From Paractinoplanes brasiliensis (GTDB lineage: Bacteria; Actinomycetota; Actinomycetes; Mycobacteriales; Micromonosporaceae), in contig NZ_SNWR01000002.1 of NCBI RefSeq assembly GCF_004362215.1, positions 248,001-312,000 on the forward strand: a stretch of 64,000 nt of DNA. The letters run 5' to 3'. A program made the translations under genes and the position numbers. The notes beneath the pieces were generated by a model. The model saw only the letters and a program-made list of their open reading frames with translations. It ran no database searches and was not told where the DNA came from. Of this stretch, positions 24,773 through 33,218 are shown piece after piece (within the stretch, counting starts at the first letter, position 1; each line of letters begins with the position of its first letter).

Positions 24773-24946
24773 ATGAACGGACCCGACCAGCCTCGTGAGC
24801 TCAGCCGTTTCGAACGGCGGCGTGAGCGCATCCGTGCCGAGATTCGCCGCAATCGTGAGGGCGGCCACCGCGTGCCGACGTGGGTGCTGGCGGTGATTCT
24901 CGGGGCTTTCCTGGTGGGATGGGTTCTGCTGATCGTCACTTCGTGA
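24773..24946 (+). CDS. 57-residue single-pass membrane protein
   Basis: ATG 24773 to TGA 24946. The N-terminal 35 residues are highly charged (MNGPDQPRELSRFERRRER, then more Arg/Glu), followed by one TM helix (TWVLAVILGAFLVGWVLLIV, about 36-55). The predicted orientation is N-in by positive charge. A TAGGCT hexamer at 24758-24763 nine bases upstream could drive it. Codon usage fits a real gene. It lies between pafA and an oppositely directed exporter. Function is unknown. Confidence 0.65.
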   Translation: MNGPDQPRELSRFERRRERIRAEIRRNREGGHRVPTWVLAVILGAFLVGWVLLIVTS

Positions 24947-25100
24947 AGAGGATCGATGTCGTAGCGGGGTGGTGGGTGACGGACCGTCGCTCCCGCCGAG
25001 GGTCGCTTCGCTCCGATGTGCGTGAGTGGTTGCGCCCGAAAACCCTTGTCGGCGGGCCCGCGTCGAAGCGGGTCCCGAGTTCGTGCTGACCCACAACCCG

Positions 25101-25124
25101 CCCGCCAGTTGTTACTGGCGGGCC
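25101..25124. terminator. Hairpin between convergent small membrane gene and MFS gene
   Basis: GCCCGCCAG, loop TTGTTA, CTGGCGGGC (9-bp perfect stem). It lies 30 bp beyond the MFS stop and serves both directions by position; no T-tract is seen. Confidence 0.5.
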
Positions 25125-25153
25125 TGTTCGAACGGAGGCGGTCGAACGGGTGT

Positions 25154-26425
25154 TCAGGGGCGGCCGGCCCGCTCGTGTTGCAGCTCGGCGTCGATGGCGT
25201 CCGGCGCGCCGCCGAATTCGTCTGCCACTTCCCCCGCGACCTGGGGTGCGGCCGGGGCGGCCAGGCGGGCGTCGGCGGCGGCCAGCATCCGGTGTCCGCT
25301 CGCCAGCACCAGCACGCCGAGCAGCACGGCCACGGCGCCCGCGAGGAACGGGACGTGGATGTTCCCGTGGTCGACCATTTTGCCCGCCACGAACGGGGCC
25401 AGGCCGCCGCCGATGAAGCGGACGAAGCCGTACGTGGCTGAGGCGATCGGCCGTTCGACCGGGGACACCAGCATGACCGCCTGCGTGGTCAGCGTGTTGT
25501 TGATGCCGACCGTGACGCCGCTGAGCACGACGCAGGCGATCAGGGCCCACCGTACGTCGGTGAACACGCCGATCAGGAGCAGCAGCACGGCGAACGAGCC
25601 GAGGGCGCCGTACAGGGAAGGGGCGGTGCCGAAGCGGGACTGCAGCCACGGCGCTCCCACGATGGAGAAGACGGCGACGAGCAGGCCCCACCCGAAGAAC
25701 ACGAAGCCGAGCTGGATGGCGGACAGTTCCATCGGGTAGGGCGCGTAGCCCAGCATCGTGAAGAAGCCCCAGTTGTAGAACAGCGCCGCGACGCACATGG
25801 TGAGCAGCGGGCGGTGCCGCAGGGCGAGCAGCGGCTCCGGCAGGGCGACCTTGCGCGGTGGCGGGGGTGTCTTGTCGAGCAGGACGACCGTGGCGACGAG
25901 CGCGATGGACATCAGGGCCGCGACCCCGAAGAACGGGCCCCGCCAGCTGATGTCGCCGAGCAGGCCGCCGATCAGCGGGCCGGCCGCGATGCCCAGGCCC
26001 AGGGCGGCTTCGTAGAGCACGATCGCGCCCGCGAAGCCGCCGGAGGCGGAGGCCACGATGACGGCCAGGGAGGTGGCGATGAACATGGCGTTGCCCAGAC
26101 CCCAGCCGGCGCGGAAGCCGACGATGCCGCCGATCGAGCCGGACAGCCCGGCCAGCGCGCTGAACACGACGATGACGGCGAGACCGGTGATGAGGGTGCG
26201 TTTGGGGCCGATGCGGCTGGACACCCAGTTGACGCCGAGCATCGCGATCGCGGTGACCACCAGGTAGCTGGTGAACAGCAGGCTGACCTGGCTCGGGGAG
26301 GCGTGCAGCTGTTCGGAGAGGGCGGGCAGGATCGGGTCGACCAGGCCGATGCCCATGAAGCTGACGACGCAGGCGAAGGCGACCGCGAAGACCGCCTTGG
26401 GCTGCTTCAGGAGAGTGGATCGCAC
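25154..26425 (-). CDS. MFS transporter (drug-efflux type)
   Basis: 423 residues with about 12 TM helices. It opens FAVAFACVVSFMGIGLVDPILPAL; the conserved cytoplasmic loop GPKRTLITG (motif A-like) follows helix 2, and a GLGIAAGPLIGGLLG segment matches the motif C of drug/H+ antiporters. The C-terminal 35 residues are a soluble Ala/Asp-rich tail. It is probably an exporter of small toxic molecules; the substrate is unknown. It diverges from an O-methyltransferase gene across a short AT-rich region with an inverted repeat. Translation is predicted from ATG 26425, which aligns with the usual N-terminus. Confidence 0.88.
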   Translation of the reverse strand: MRSTLLKQPKAVFAVAFACVVSFMGIGLVDPILPALSEQLHASPSQVSLLFTSYLVVTAIAMLGVNWVSSRIGPKRTLITGLAVIVVFSALAGLSGSIGGIVGFRAGWGLGNAMFIATSLAVIVASASGGFAGAIVLYEAALGLGIAAGPLIGGLLGDISWRGPFFGVAALMSIALVATVVLLDKTPPPPRKVALPEPLLALRHRPLLTMCVAALFYNWGFFTMLGYAPYPMELSAIQLGFVFFGWGLLVAVFSIVGAPWLQSRFGTAPSLYGALGSFAVLLLLIGVFTDVRWALIACVVLSGVTVGINNTLTTQAVMLVSPVERPIASATYGFVRFIGGGLAPFVAGKMVDHGNIHVPFLAGAVAVLLGVLVLASGHRMLAAADARLAAPAAPQVAGEVADEFGGAPDAIDAELQHERAGRP

Positions 26426-26430
26426 CCGAG

Positions 26431-26452
26431 AAGCATAATCTGCTTATATATT
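26431..26452. promoter_or_regulatory. Divergent promoter/operator of the MFS and O-methyltransferase genes
   Basis: AAGCA-TAATC-TGCTT is a perfect 5-bp inverted repeat (26431-26445). It abuts TATATT (26447-26452), a likely -10 for the methyltransferase, while the minus strand reads TATGCT (26437-26432) within the repeat as a likely -10 for the MFS gene. A regulator bound there would affect both. This is one of the most AT-rich stretches in the window. Confidence 0.5.
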
Positions 26453-26487
26453 GCTTGCGAGGGGTCCGGGGTGTGACGGTGGTCGGC

Positions 26488-27150
26488 ATGACCGACATCA
26501 TCAATCCGGCCGTCAGCGACTACCTGCTCGGGCACTGCACCCCGGCCGACGAGGTGCTGCGGGACCTGGCCGCCGAGACCCGGTCCACGCTGCCCGCGCA
26601 GGCCGGCATGCAGATCTCGCACGACGAGGGCGAGCTGCTCACCATGCTGGTGCGGCTCACCGGGGCCCGGCTGGCCGTCGAGATCGGCGTCTTCACCGGG
26701 TACTCGTCGATCTGCATCGCGCGGGGCCTGCCCAAGGACGGCCGCCTGCTCGCCTGCGACGTGTCCGAGGAGTTCACCGCCGTGGCCCGCCGCTACTGGG
26801 CCCGGGCGGGTGTCGACGCGCTCATCGACCTCACGCTCGGCCCGGCCATCGACACGGTCCGCGCGTTCGGTCCCGAACCCGTGATCGACTTCGCGTTCGT
26901 CGACGCCGACAAGACCGGCTACCCGGCCTACTACGAGGAACTGGTCCCGCGGATGCGCCCGGGCGGCCTGATCGTGATCGACAACGTGCTGCGCGACGGG
27001 CGTGTCCTCGACCCGTCCGACGACAGCGACCGGGCGGTGGCCGGCCTCAACGACCGCATCGTGCGCGACGACCGCGTCGAGTCGGTGATGCTGCCCGTAC
27101 GCGACGGCGTGACCCTCGTACGCAAGAAGGGGTTGACCTCAGATCAGTGA
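26488..27150 (+). CDS. Class I SAM-dependent O-methyltransferase
   Basis: 220 residues, CCoAOMT/COMT-like family. Motif I is VEIGVFTGYSSICIARGLP (seen as EIGVFTGYSS, about residues 66-75), followed by the acidic LLACDVSEEF and the metal-binding region FAFVDADKTGYPAYYEE (VDADKTGY). The conserved IDNVLRDG near residue 165 is the catalytic-site loop. It methylates a catechol-type or similar hydroxyl of unknown identity. An in-frame GTG at 26473 has GAGGGG eight bases before it and is an alternative start; I chose ATG 26488 by alignment with the family. Its 3' end overlaps the DUF3866 gene by 12 bp tail to tail. Confidence 0.9.
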   Translation: MTDIINPAVSDYLLGHCTPADEVLRDLAAETRSTLPAQAGMQISHDEGELLTMLVRLTGARLAVEIGVFTGYSSICIARGLPKDGRLLACDVSEEFTAVARRYWARAGVDALIDLTLGPAIDTVRAFGPEPVIDFAFVDADKTGYPAYYEELVPRMRPGGLIVIDNVLRDGRVLDPSDDSDRAVAGLNDRIVRDDRVESVMLPVRDGVTLVRKKGLTSDQ

Positions 27151-28218
27151 GGCCGCGAACCGGCCCGCCGCCGCGGCAGCGAGGAAGTAGGCGTAGTCCT
27201 CGTCGAGTTTGCGGCCCATCGTCGACAGGGGCACCGGGCTCGACCGCAGCGCCGCGTCGAGCCCGCCGATGCTGACGCGGGGGAGGCGATGCCGTGCGGC
27301 CAGCGGCGCCAGCGCGGCGTCGATCTCCGCTGCCAGGGCGGGCTCCAGGCCGTCCGGCACCGGCAGGTCGGCGGGAGTCAGGGCCACCTTCCCGTACGCG
27401 GTGAGGCTGTGATGCGACACGCCACGGTGCCGCGGCCGCCCGTCACCGGTGGAGATGCGCAGCGAGCCCACCGGCCGCCCGCCCAGGACGCCGATCGCGT
27501 TCACCGCCTCGCCCAGCGCCACCCCGGAGAACCCCCAGATGGTGCCGGTGCCCAGGTTGCCCGGGCCCTGCGCGACGATCGTGACGTCGGCGTGCAGCAC
27601 GTGCCGCGCGGCGAGCAGGCCGGTGTGCACGGTGCTCGCCTCCAGGTCACCCCCGTACGCCTGGCCGGTCGTGACCGTGCCCGCCAGGTGGGGGCGCAGG
27701 CCGTCGAGGGTGCGCGAGAACCATGCGGGCAGCGCCCCGCCGTCCGTCATCACGTACGCGACCCGGGCCCGTGACCTGTCGGCGTGGATGCCCGCGAGGA
27801 CGGCGGGCAGCGCGGAGTGCAGGTCGGCGGTGACCACGGGCATGCCGTCGAGCGATTCGGCCGCGGCCATCACCGCCCGGTGGAGCGAGGCCTCCTCGTC
27901 GACGCCGAGCCGGATGACCTGCAGCGGCGTGTAGCGGGCCTTGACCAGATGCCCCGAGTCACGGGTGGTGGCGTCGTCGGGCGGGTCGGGCGGCAGCCGG
28001 TCGGGCAGCGCGACGACCAGCGCGTACCCACCCGTGCCGAGCCCCATGACCAGCGCGCCCACGTTGAGCAGGACCCGGTCGCCGACGACCGGGTCGCCGA
28101 CCTGGTCGGGGTACGCCAGCGCGCGCAGCGGGCCGTCGCCGGTGACCACGTCGAGCTCGACCGCGCCGTGCCACCGCCGCCGAACCGCCTGGACCGTCCC
28201 GGACCGCCACCGCACCAT
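27139..28218 (-). CDS. DUF3866 family protein
   Basis: 359 residues, matching the DUF3866 family found across actinobacteria and some firmicutes. It starts VRWRSGTVQAVRRRWHGAVEL, with LVKARYTPLQVIRLGVDEEAS in the middle and GPGNLGTGTIWGFSG and RHRGVSHHSLTAYGKV in the C-terminal half (each quoted segment is at most 20 residues). The family has no known function; its conserved GPGNxGTGT and RHRGxSHHS motifs suggest an enzyme with a nucleotide or phosphate site. TAGGGT lies eight bases upstream of the ATG (28218), so a leaderless mRNA is plausible. It overlaps the O-methyltransferase gene tail to tail. Confidence 0.85.
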   Translation of the reverse strand: MVRWRSGTVQAVRRRWHGAVELDVVTGDGPLRALAYPDQVGDPVVGDRVLLNVGALVMGLGTGGYALVVALPDRLPPDPPDDATTRDSGHLVKARYTPLQVIRLGVDEEASLHRAVMAAAESLDGMPVVTADLHSALPAVLAGIHADRSRARVAYVMTDGGALPAWFSRTLDGLRPHLAGTVTTGQAYGGDLEASTVHTGLLAARHVLHADVTIVAQGPGNLGTGTIWGFSGVALGEAVNAIGVLGGRPVGSLRISTGDGRPRHRGVSHHSLTAYGKVALTPADLPVPDGLEPALAAEIDAALAPLAARHRLPRVSIGGLDAALRSSPVPLSTMGRKLDEDYAYFLAAAAAGRFAASLI

Positions 28219-28599
28219 GGCCGCCAACCCTATAGGCCGGCCCCGCCGTCGGCGTGGTTGCGGCCCGCCCGTCCGCGGGCCGGGGTCGAGGAGGACGTAC
28301 CGGAGAGCGGGGAAACAGGCCCGCGGGCGCGGAGGGGCAGCAGGAACCGGCGGTCGTGGCCAGGCTGGCCAGGCCGGCGGCGACGACGATGCCGACACTC
28401 TCGTCCTCCGGTGGTTCGGACTGTTGTGGCGAATCGGTCAGGTCGAGCGGCAACGTGGCGGCCGGCCCGGCCGGGACCTGGTCGTCGGGGGTCTGCGGGG
28501 TGGTCACGCCGGCATGCTTCCCGCACGGGGACCGCCGGGAAGCCGTACCGGCGTAGCGCATACGTCACTGTCGCGTCCACCCTGCTAGCGTTGCCAATC
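28219..28599. other. Divergent intergenic region between DUF3866 gene and pafB
   Basis: No gene is called. It contains TAGGGT (28227-28232, minus) for the DUF3866 gene and TAGCGT (28586-28591, plus) for pafB. A minus-strand frame beginning GTG 28507 has high GC3 and encodes TTPQTPDDQVPAGPAATLP followed by an LATTAGSCCPSAPAG segment, but it lacks a stop before entering the DUF3866 gene. Confidence 0.5.
28568..28599 (+). promoter_or_regulatory. pafB promoter, near match to the damage promoter, leaderless
   Basis: CTGTCGCGT (28568-28576) then nine bases and TAGCGT (28586-28591). Spacing is one base longer than the N8 consensus. GTG 28600 is eight bases further on, without a ribosome-binding site. 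Confidence 0.4.
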
Positions 28600-29580
28600 G
28601 TGTCGCGGACCCGCACCGAGCGCCTGGTGAATTTGGTAATCTGCCTGCTGTCCACGCGGCGGTTCCTGACCGCCGCGCAGATCGCCGCGACGGTCCCCGG
28701 TTACGAGCACGATCCGGAGGACCCGCGCGACCACGAGGCGTTCCAGCGCAAGTTCGAACGCGACAAGGCCGAGCTGCGTGACCTGGGGGTCCCGCTCGAG
28801 ACCGGCACGGCCAGCGTCTTCGACCAGGAGCCGGGCTACCGCATCGCGCACCGCGAGTACGCGCTGCCCGCCATCATCCTCGAACCCGACGAGGCCGCCG
28901 CCGTGGGCATCGCCGCCCGCCTCTGGCAGCACGCCGGGCTGGCCGCGGCCGCCTCCTCCGGGCTGGCCAAGCTGCGCGCGGCCGGGGTCGAGGTCGACCC
29001 GCAGGCCACGCTCGGCGTCGAGCCGGTCGTCACCGTCGACCCCGCGTTCGGCCCGCTCACCAGCGCGGCCCGCGAGCGGCGGGCGGTCACGTTCAGCTAC
29101 CGCGTGCCCGAGGTCGACGACCCGGCGGTCCGCAAGCTCGAGCCGTGGGGCGTGGTCTGCTGGCAGGGCCGGTGGTATGTGGTCGGGCACGACCGTGACC
29201 GGGCCGCCACCCGCTGCTTCCGGCTGTCGCGCATCGTCGGCGCCGTGAAGCCGATCGGCCGCCCGGACGCGTTCACGCCGCCCGACAACGAGGACCTGAT
29301 CAACCACGTCGCCCGCTGGTCGGGGCCGGTGCCGCACACCGGCCGGGCCACCGTCACCGTGCGGCCGGGGCGGGCCGCCGGGCTGCGCCGCTGGGCCACC
29401 GAGGCCGTGGCCGGGCCGGACGGCGACCGGCTGACCATCCCGTACGCCGACGCCGAGCGGCTGGCCGCCACGATCGTCGGCTACGGGCCGGACGTGCGCG
29501 CCGACGGCCCGCCCGAGGTCCGCGACGCCGTGATCCAGCTGCTCAAAGAGGTCGTCACCCGGCACGAGGTGGCGGCATGA
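28600..29580 (+). CDS. pafB: WYL-domain transcription factor PafB
   Basis: 326 residues. N-terminal winged helix (about 1-75, STRRFLTAAQIAATVPGYE then RDKAELRDLGVPLETG), a WYL domain (about 130-225; SFRV-like TFSYRVPEVD, then WGVVCWQGRWYVVGHD) and a WCX C-terminal region. With PafC it forms the activator that turns on the RecA-independent DNA-damage response in mycobacteria. It overlaps pafC by ATGA, so the two subunits are made together. The leaderless GTG start is supported by the TAGCGT element. In this window PafBC-type promoters occur in front of three other genes. Confidence 0.93.
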   Translation: MSRTRTERLVNLVICLLSTRRFLTAAQIAATVPGYEHDPEDPRDHEAFQRKFERDKAELRDLGVPLETGTASVFDQEPGYRIAHREYALPAIILEPDEAAAVGIAARLWQHAGLAAAASSGLAKLRAAGVEVDPQATLGVEPVVTVDPAFGPLTSAARERRAVTFSYRVPEVDDPAVRKLEPWGVVCWQGRWYVVGHDRDRAATRCFRLSRIVGAVKPIGRPDAFTPPDNEDLINHVARWSGPVPHTGRATVTVRPGRAAGLRRWATEAVAGPDGDRLTIPYADAERLAATIVGYGPDVRADGPPEVRDAVIQLLKEVVTRHEVAA

Positions 29581-30539
29581 CCGGCCCCCGCCAGTCCGCC
29601 GACCGCCTGGGCCGGCTGCTCAACCTGGTGCCGTACCTGCTGGCCCGGCCCGGCATCCTGGTCGCCGAGGCCGCGGCCGACCTCGGGGTCAGCGAGCGCC
29701 AGCTGCGCGAGGACCTGGAGCTGCTGTGGGTGTGCGGGCTGCCCGGCTACGGCCCCGGCGACCTCATCGACATGGCGCTCGACGGCGACCGGGTCACGAT
29801 CAGCCACGACGCCGGCATCGACCGCCCGCTGCGCCTCACCCAGGACGAGGCGCTGGCCCTGGTCGTGGCGTTGCGGATGCTGGCCGAGACGCCGGGCACG
29901 GGACACCGCGACGTCATCGAGCGCGCCCTGGCCAAGATCGAGAACGCGGCGGGGGACCTGGCCGACGCGCCCGTGGCCGTCCGCCTGCCCGCCAACGCCA
30001 AACGGGTCGACAAGGTACGGGCCGCGGTCGAGAGCGGCCACGCGCTGCGGATGACCTACTACACGGCGGCCCGCGACGAGACCACCGACCGCGTGGTCGA
30101 CCCGATGCGGGTGCTGATGGTGGGCGGCAAGGCGTACCTGGAGGCCTGGTGCCGGCGCGCCGAGGCCACCCGGCTGTTCCGGATCGACCGGATCGACGAC
30201 TTCACCGAGCTCGCCGAGCCGTCCCGGCCACCGGCCGGCGCCGAGCCGCACGACCTCACCGGCGGCGTCTTCCACCCCACCCCCGACCTGCCGCTGGTGA
30301 CGCTGCGGGTGGGCCGGCGCAGCCGCTGGATCACCGAGTACTACCCGGTCGAGGAGGTGCACCGCTCCGGCGGCGACGAGTGGATCGTGACCATGCGGGT
30401 CACCGACCTGGGCTGGGCGCAGCGCCTGCTGCTCGGCCTCGGGCCCGACGTCACCGTGCTGGGCCCGCCGGAGCTGCTCACCCGCATCCGCGAACAGGCC
30501 ACGGCCGCGCTCGACCAGTACAGCACCCCCGGCCGGTAG
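29577..30539 (+). CDS. pafC: WYL-domain transcription factor PafC
   Basis: 320 residues. N-terminal helix-turn-helix (GRLLNLVPYLLARPG, then DLGVSERQLREDLELLWVCG), a WYL domain with RMTYYTAARDETTDRVVDP and KAYLEAWCRRAEATRLFRIDR (in pieces), and a WCX C-terminus. It is the partner of PafB. ATG 29577 overlaps the PafB stop codon by four bases. Stretches such as AYLEAWC keep the WYL-domain core residues proposed to bind nucleic-acid ligands. Confidence 0.93.
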   Translation: MTGPRQSADRLGRLLNLVPYLLARPGILVAEAAADLGVSERQLREDLELLWVCGLPGYGPGDLIDMALDGDRVTISHDAGIDRPLRLTQDEALALVVALRMLAETPGTGHRDVIERALAKIENAAGDLADAPVAVRLPANAKRVDKVRAAVESGHALRMTYYTAARDETTDRVVDPMRVLMVGGKAYLEAWCRRAEATRLFRIDRIDDFTELAEPSRPPAGAEPHDLTGGVFHPTPDLPLVTLRVGRRSRWITEYYPVEEVHRSGGDEWIVTMRVTDLGWAQRLLLGLGPDVTVLGPPELLTRIREQATAALDQYSTPGR

Positions 30540-30548
30540 GGTGGCCCG

Positions 30549-30800
30549 GTGCTGATGTGGATCTGGATCGCCGTGGTCGTGGTCGCCCTGATCATCCTGC
30601 TGGCGGTGGGCGTACGGCTGGCCGGCCGTCTCGACGGGCTGGGGCGTGCGGCCCTGCGGCTGCGGAAGCGCCAGGCCGAGGCGGCCAAGCTGCAGGAATC
30701 CGCGGCGGAGCTGCAGGTGACGGTGCTCGCCGTGCAGCAGCGCGCCGAGCTGGCGCAGGAGCACATCGCGGCCCTGTCGCCCTCGCGCGACAAGGGGTGA
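30549..30800 (+). CDS. 83-residue membrane-anchored coiled-coil protein
   Basis: One N-terminal TM segment (IWIAVVVVALIILLAVGV, about 6-23) followed by a predicted coiled coil rich in Leu, Arg, Ala and Glu (about 35-75). It begins nine bases after pafC on the same strand, so it may be cotranscribed with pafBC, but tatA has its own promoter. No domain is recognised. It may be a small scaffold at the membrane. Start GTG 30549. Confidence 0.7.
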   Translation: MLMWIWIAVVVVALIILLAVGVRLAGRLDGLGRAALRLRKRQAEAAKLQESAAELQVTVLAVQQRAELAQEHIAALSPSRDKG

Positions 30801-30890
30801 CCTGCGGCGTTCCTTCCCCGTTGTCCAGGGATTCACGGGGTGCCGGCAAAACCGCGAGGGTCCGTGGGCCGCATCACCAGAATTGACACG

Positions 30891-30896
30891 TACGAT
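30891..30896 (+). promoter_or_regulatory. tatA -10 element
   Basis: TACGAT preceded by TTGACACG gives an extended -10. Start would be near 30903, with a leader of about 33 nt including TGGAG (30923-30927), a Shine-Dalgarno sequence eight bases before ATG 30936. Confidence 0.45.
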
Positions 30897-30935
30897 GGAC
30901 CCCGCACACCTGATCCGACCGACTGGAGTTCACCC

Positions 30936-31268
30936 ATGGGCGCCCTCAAGCCATGGCACATCATCGTTTTTGTGGTCGTCCTCGTGCTGCTGTTCGGCGC
31001 GAAGCGGCTTCCTGACGCGGCCCGCTCGCTCGGCCGGTCGCTGCGGATCATCAAGGCCGAGACCAAGGGTCTGGTCGACGACAACAACGACGTCGCCGAG
31101 AAGGCCGAGCCGCAGTACTCGCGTCAGCCGCTGCAGGGTGAGGTGCAGCAGCCCGGCGGTTACCAGCAGGCCCCGCCGCCGCAGGGTTACCAGCAGGCGC
31201 CCCCGCCCCAGGGCTACCAGCAGCAGCCGTACGTCGACCCGGTGCAGCAGCGCACCAACGACCGCTGA
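30936..31268 (+). CDS. tatA: Sec-independent translocase subunit TatA
   Basis: 110 residues. Single N-terminal TM helix (WHIIVFVVVLVLLFGAKRLPD, in the pattern TM-FGAKRLP) followed by an amphipathic helix (ARSLGRSLRIIKAE), then a disordered tail. The tail holds a tandem QAPPPQGYQ repeat, a feature of several actinobacterial TatA proteins. TatA polymers form the pore or membrane-thinning patch of the twin-arginine pathway with TatC, whose gene is 14 bp downstream. PhoD in this window has a twin-arginine signal and is a likely client. Start by alignment and SD at 30923. Confidence 0.95.
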   Translation: MGALKPWHIIVFVVVLVLLFGAKRLPDAARSLGRSLRIIKAETKGLVDDNNDVAEKAEPQYSRQPLQGEVQQPGGYQQAPPPQGYQQAPPPQGYQQQPYVDPVQQRTNDR

Positions 31269-31282
31269 GCTGACCGCCGGTC

Positions 31283-32245
31283 ATGAAGCTCGCCCTTGGC
31301 CGTCAGGGGCCCAGTAAGTTCCAGCAGGCCTCCGACGGCTCCATGACCCTGCTCGACCACGTCCGGGAACTGCGCAACCGGCTGTTCATCGCGTCGCTCG
31401 GCCTGGTCGCCGGCCTGATCGTCGGCTTCATCCTCTCCAAGTGGGTGTTCAACCTGCTGGAGCAGCCGTACTGCACGCTGCCGTCGTCGCAGTCCGTACG
31501 CGCCGACGGCACCCAGTACTGCGACTGGATCGTTCTCGGCGTCGCCGACCAGCTCATCCTCCGCCTCAAGATCGCGCTGTGGGTCGGCATCATCGTCGGC
31601 GCGCCGGTCTGGCTCTATCAGCTCTGGGCGTTCGTCGCGCCCGGCCTGCACCGCCACGAGCGCAAGTGGGCGTACGTCTTCGTCGCGATCGCGTCCCCGC
31701 TGTTCATCGGCGGCGCCGTGCTGGCCTACCTGGTGGTCGGGCACAGCCTGGCGTTCATCATGGAGTCCGGCGTCCTCGGCGAGGCCACGAAACTCGAGGT
31801 CTCGTCGTACATCGGGTTCGTCACGAACATGATCCTGATCTTCGGGGCGGCGTTCGAGTTCCCGCTGATCCTGCTGATGCTCAACTTCACCGGCGTGGTC
31901 AGCGCGAAACGGCTGCTCAGCTGGTGGCGGATCGTGGTGTTCCTGTCGTTCGCGTTCGCCGCGATCGCCACCCCCGACCCGGGCCCGTTCGGCATGACGC
32001 TGCTGGCCCTGTGCATGGTCGTGCTCTACCTGATCGCCACCGGCGTGGCCGCGATCAACGACAAGCGCAAGGGCCGTGGCAAAGAGATCTACGCCGGCCT
32101 TTCCGACGACGAGATCTCGCCGCTGGAGGACGAACGCGTGCCGGTCGGCGCCTCCGACCCGATCGAGGCGCCCACCCCGATCGACGCGCCCACCCCCGTC
32201 GCGAAGCCCCGCCCGCTGGAAGGCCGCTTCGACGACATGACCTAG
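31283..32245 (+). CDS. tatC: Sec-independent translocase subunit TatC
   Basis: 320 residues with six TM helices. It recognises the twin-arginine signal. The N-terminus has DGSMTLLDHVRELRNRLFIA, the conserved TatC cytoplasmic start, and residues such as YQLWAFVAPGLHRHERKW in the first cytoplasmic-periplasmic region; FGAAFEFPLILLML marks helix 4. A C-terminal 70-residue acidic/proline-rich tail (PIEAPTPIDAPTP repeats) is not needed for the fold. Located 14 bp after tatA, presumably in one operon. Confidence 0.95.
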   Translation: MKLALGRQGPSKFQQASDGSMTLLDHVRELRNRLFIASLGLVAGLIVGFILSKWVFNLLEQPYCTLPSSQSVRADGTQYCDWIVLGVADQLILRLKIALWVGIIVGAPVWLYQLWAFVAPGLHRHERKWAYVFVAIASPLFIGGAVLAYLVVGHSLAFIMESGVLGEATKLEVSSYIGFVTNMILIFGAAFEFPLILLMLNFTGVVSAKRLLSWWRIVVFLSFAFAAIATPDPGPFGMTLLALCMVVLYLIATGVAAINDKRKGRGKEIYAGLSDDEISPLEDERVPVGASDPIEAPTPIDAPTPVAKPRPLEGRFDDMT

Positions 32246-32261
32246 GTCACTGATCGGGCGC

Positions 32262-32275
32262 TATGCTGCCCGGCT
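32262..32275 (+). promoter_or_regulatory. -10 element of the diacylglycerol-kinase gene
   Basis: TATGCT (32262-32267) eight bases before GTG 32276, no Shine-Dalgarno sequence. A leaderless transcript independent of tatAC is likely. Confidence 0.4.
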
Positions 32276-33175
32276 GTGACGAGCGACGACATCGCGGTGC
32301 TGGCCAACCCCTCGGCGGGGCGGGGCCGGCACCGCGATCTGCTGACCGGGGTCCTGCAGCGCCTGAGCGCCACCGGCCGCCCGGTCCGCCTGCTGGAGGC
32401 CCACAGCGGCTCCGAGGCCGAGACGGCCTGCCACGCCGCCGTGGCCGGGGGAGCGGCCGCTGTGGTGGCGGTCGGCGGCGACGGGACCGTCCACCGGGCG
32501 TTGCAGGCCGTGGCGGGGCGCCCCGTCGGCTTCGGGGTGGTTCCGGCCGGCACGGGCAACGACTTCGCCGCCGGCGTGGGCATGCCCGCCGGTGCGCTCG
32601 AGGCAGCCGATCTCGTCGCCGGTGCGCTGGCCGAGGGCCGGCACACGGCGATCGACCTGGCTCGGGCCGGGTGGAGCGACGGCGCCGTGCGGTGGTTCGG
32701 GGCTGTGCTTGCCGGGGGGTTCGACGCCCTGGTCAACGAGCGGGCCAACCTGATGCGCCGGCCGCGCGGGCCGCGGCGGTACGACCTGGCGATCCTGCTC
32801 GAGCTGGCCCGCCTCAAGCCCCGCAAGTACGAGCTGGAGCTCGACGGCGAGGACCACAGCTTCGAGGGCATGCTGGTCGCCGTCGGCAACTGTGCCAGCT
32901 ACGGCGGCGGCATGCGGATCCTGCCCGACGCCGACCCCGCCGACGGGCTGCTCGACGTGGTGGTCGCGGCGCCCTTCGGAAGGGCGGCTTTGGCCCGGCT
33001 CAAACCGCGGCTGCGGCGCGGCACCCATGTCACCGACCCCCGGGTCACCGTCTTCCGCGCCCGGCACGTGCGGTTGCGCTGCGACGGCATCGTGGCCTAC
33101 GCGGACGGGGAGCGCCTCGGCCCCCTCGACCTCGAGTTGACCTGTGTGCCGGGTGCGGTTCGGTTGCTCCGGTGA
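32276..33175 (+). CDS. Diacylglycerol kinase/YegS-like lipid kinase
   Basis: 299 residues, DAGK catalytic domain. Phosphorylates diacylglycerol or a related lipid with ATP at the membrane. Motifs: LANPSAGRGRHRDLL near the N-terminus, the nucleotide-binding VGGDGTVHRALQAVAGRPVG (GGDGTVH), then VVPAGTGNDFAAG, both typical. The C-terminal NAD-kinase-like half ends with DLELTCVPGAVRLL. No TM segment. It is conserved downstream of tatC and upstream of the helicase gene in actinobacteria. Confidence 0.9.
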   Translation: MTSDDIAVLANPSAGRGRHRDLLTGVLQRLSATGRPVRLLEAHSGSEAETACHAAVAGGAAAVVAVGGDGTVHRALQAVAGRPVGFGVVPAGTGNDFAAGVGMPAGALEAADLVAGALAEGRHTAIDLARAGWSDGAVRWFGAVLAGGFDALVNERANLMRRPRGPRRYDLAILLELARLKPRKYELELDGEDHSFEGMLVAVGNCASYGGGMRILPDADPADGLLDVVVAAPFGRAALARLKPRLRRGTHVTDPRVTVFRARHVRLRCDGIVAYADGERLGPLDLELTCVPGAVRLLR

Positions 33176-33218
33176 CAATCTCCATCGGTTCCCGCGCATC
33201 CGGCCGATCGTGGAGGAC

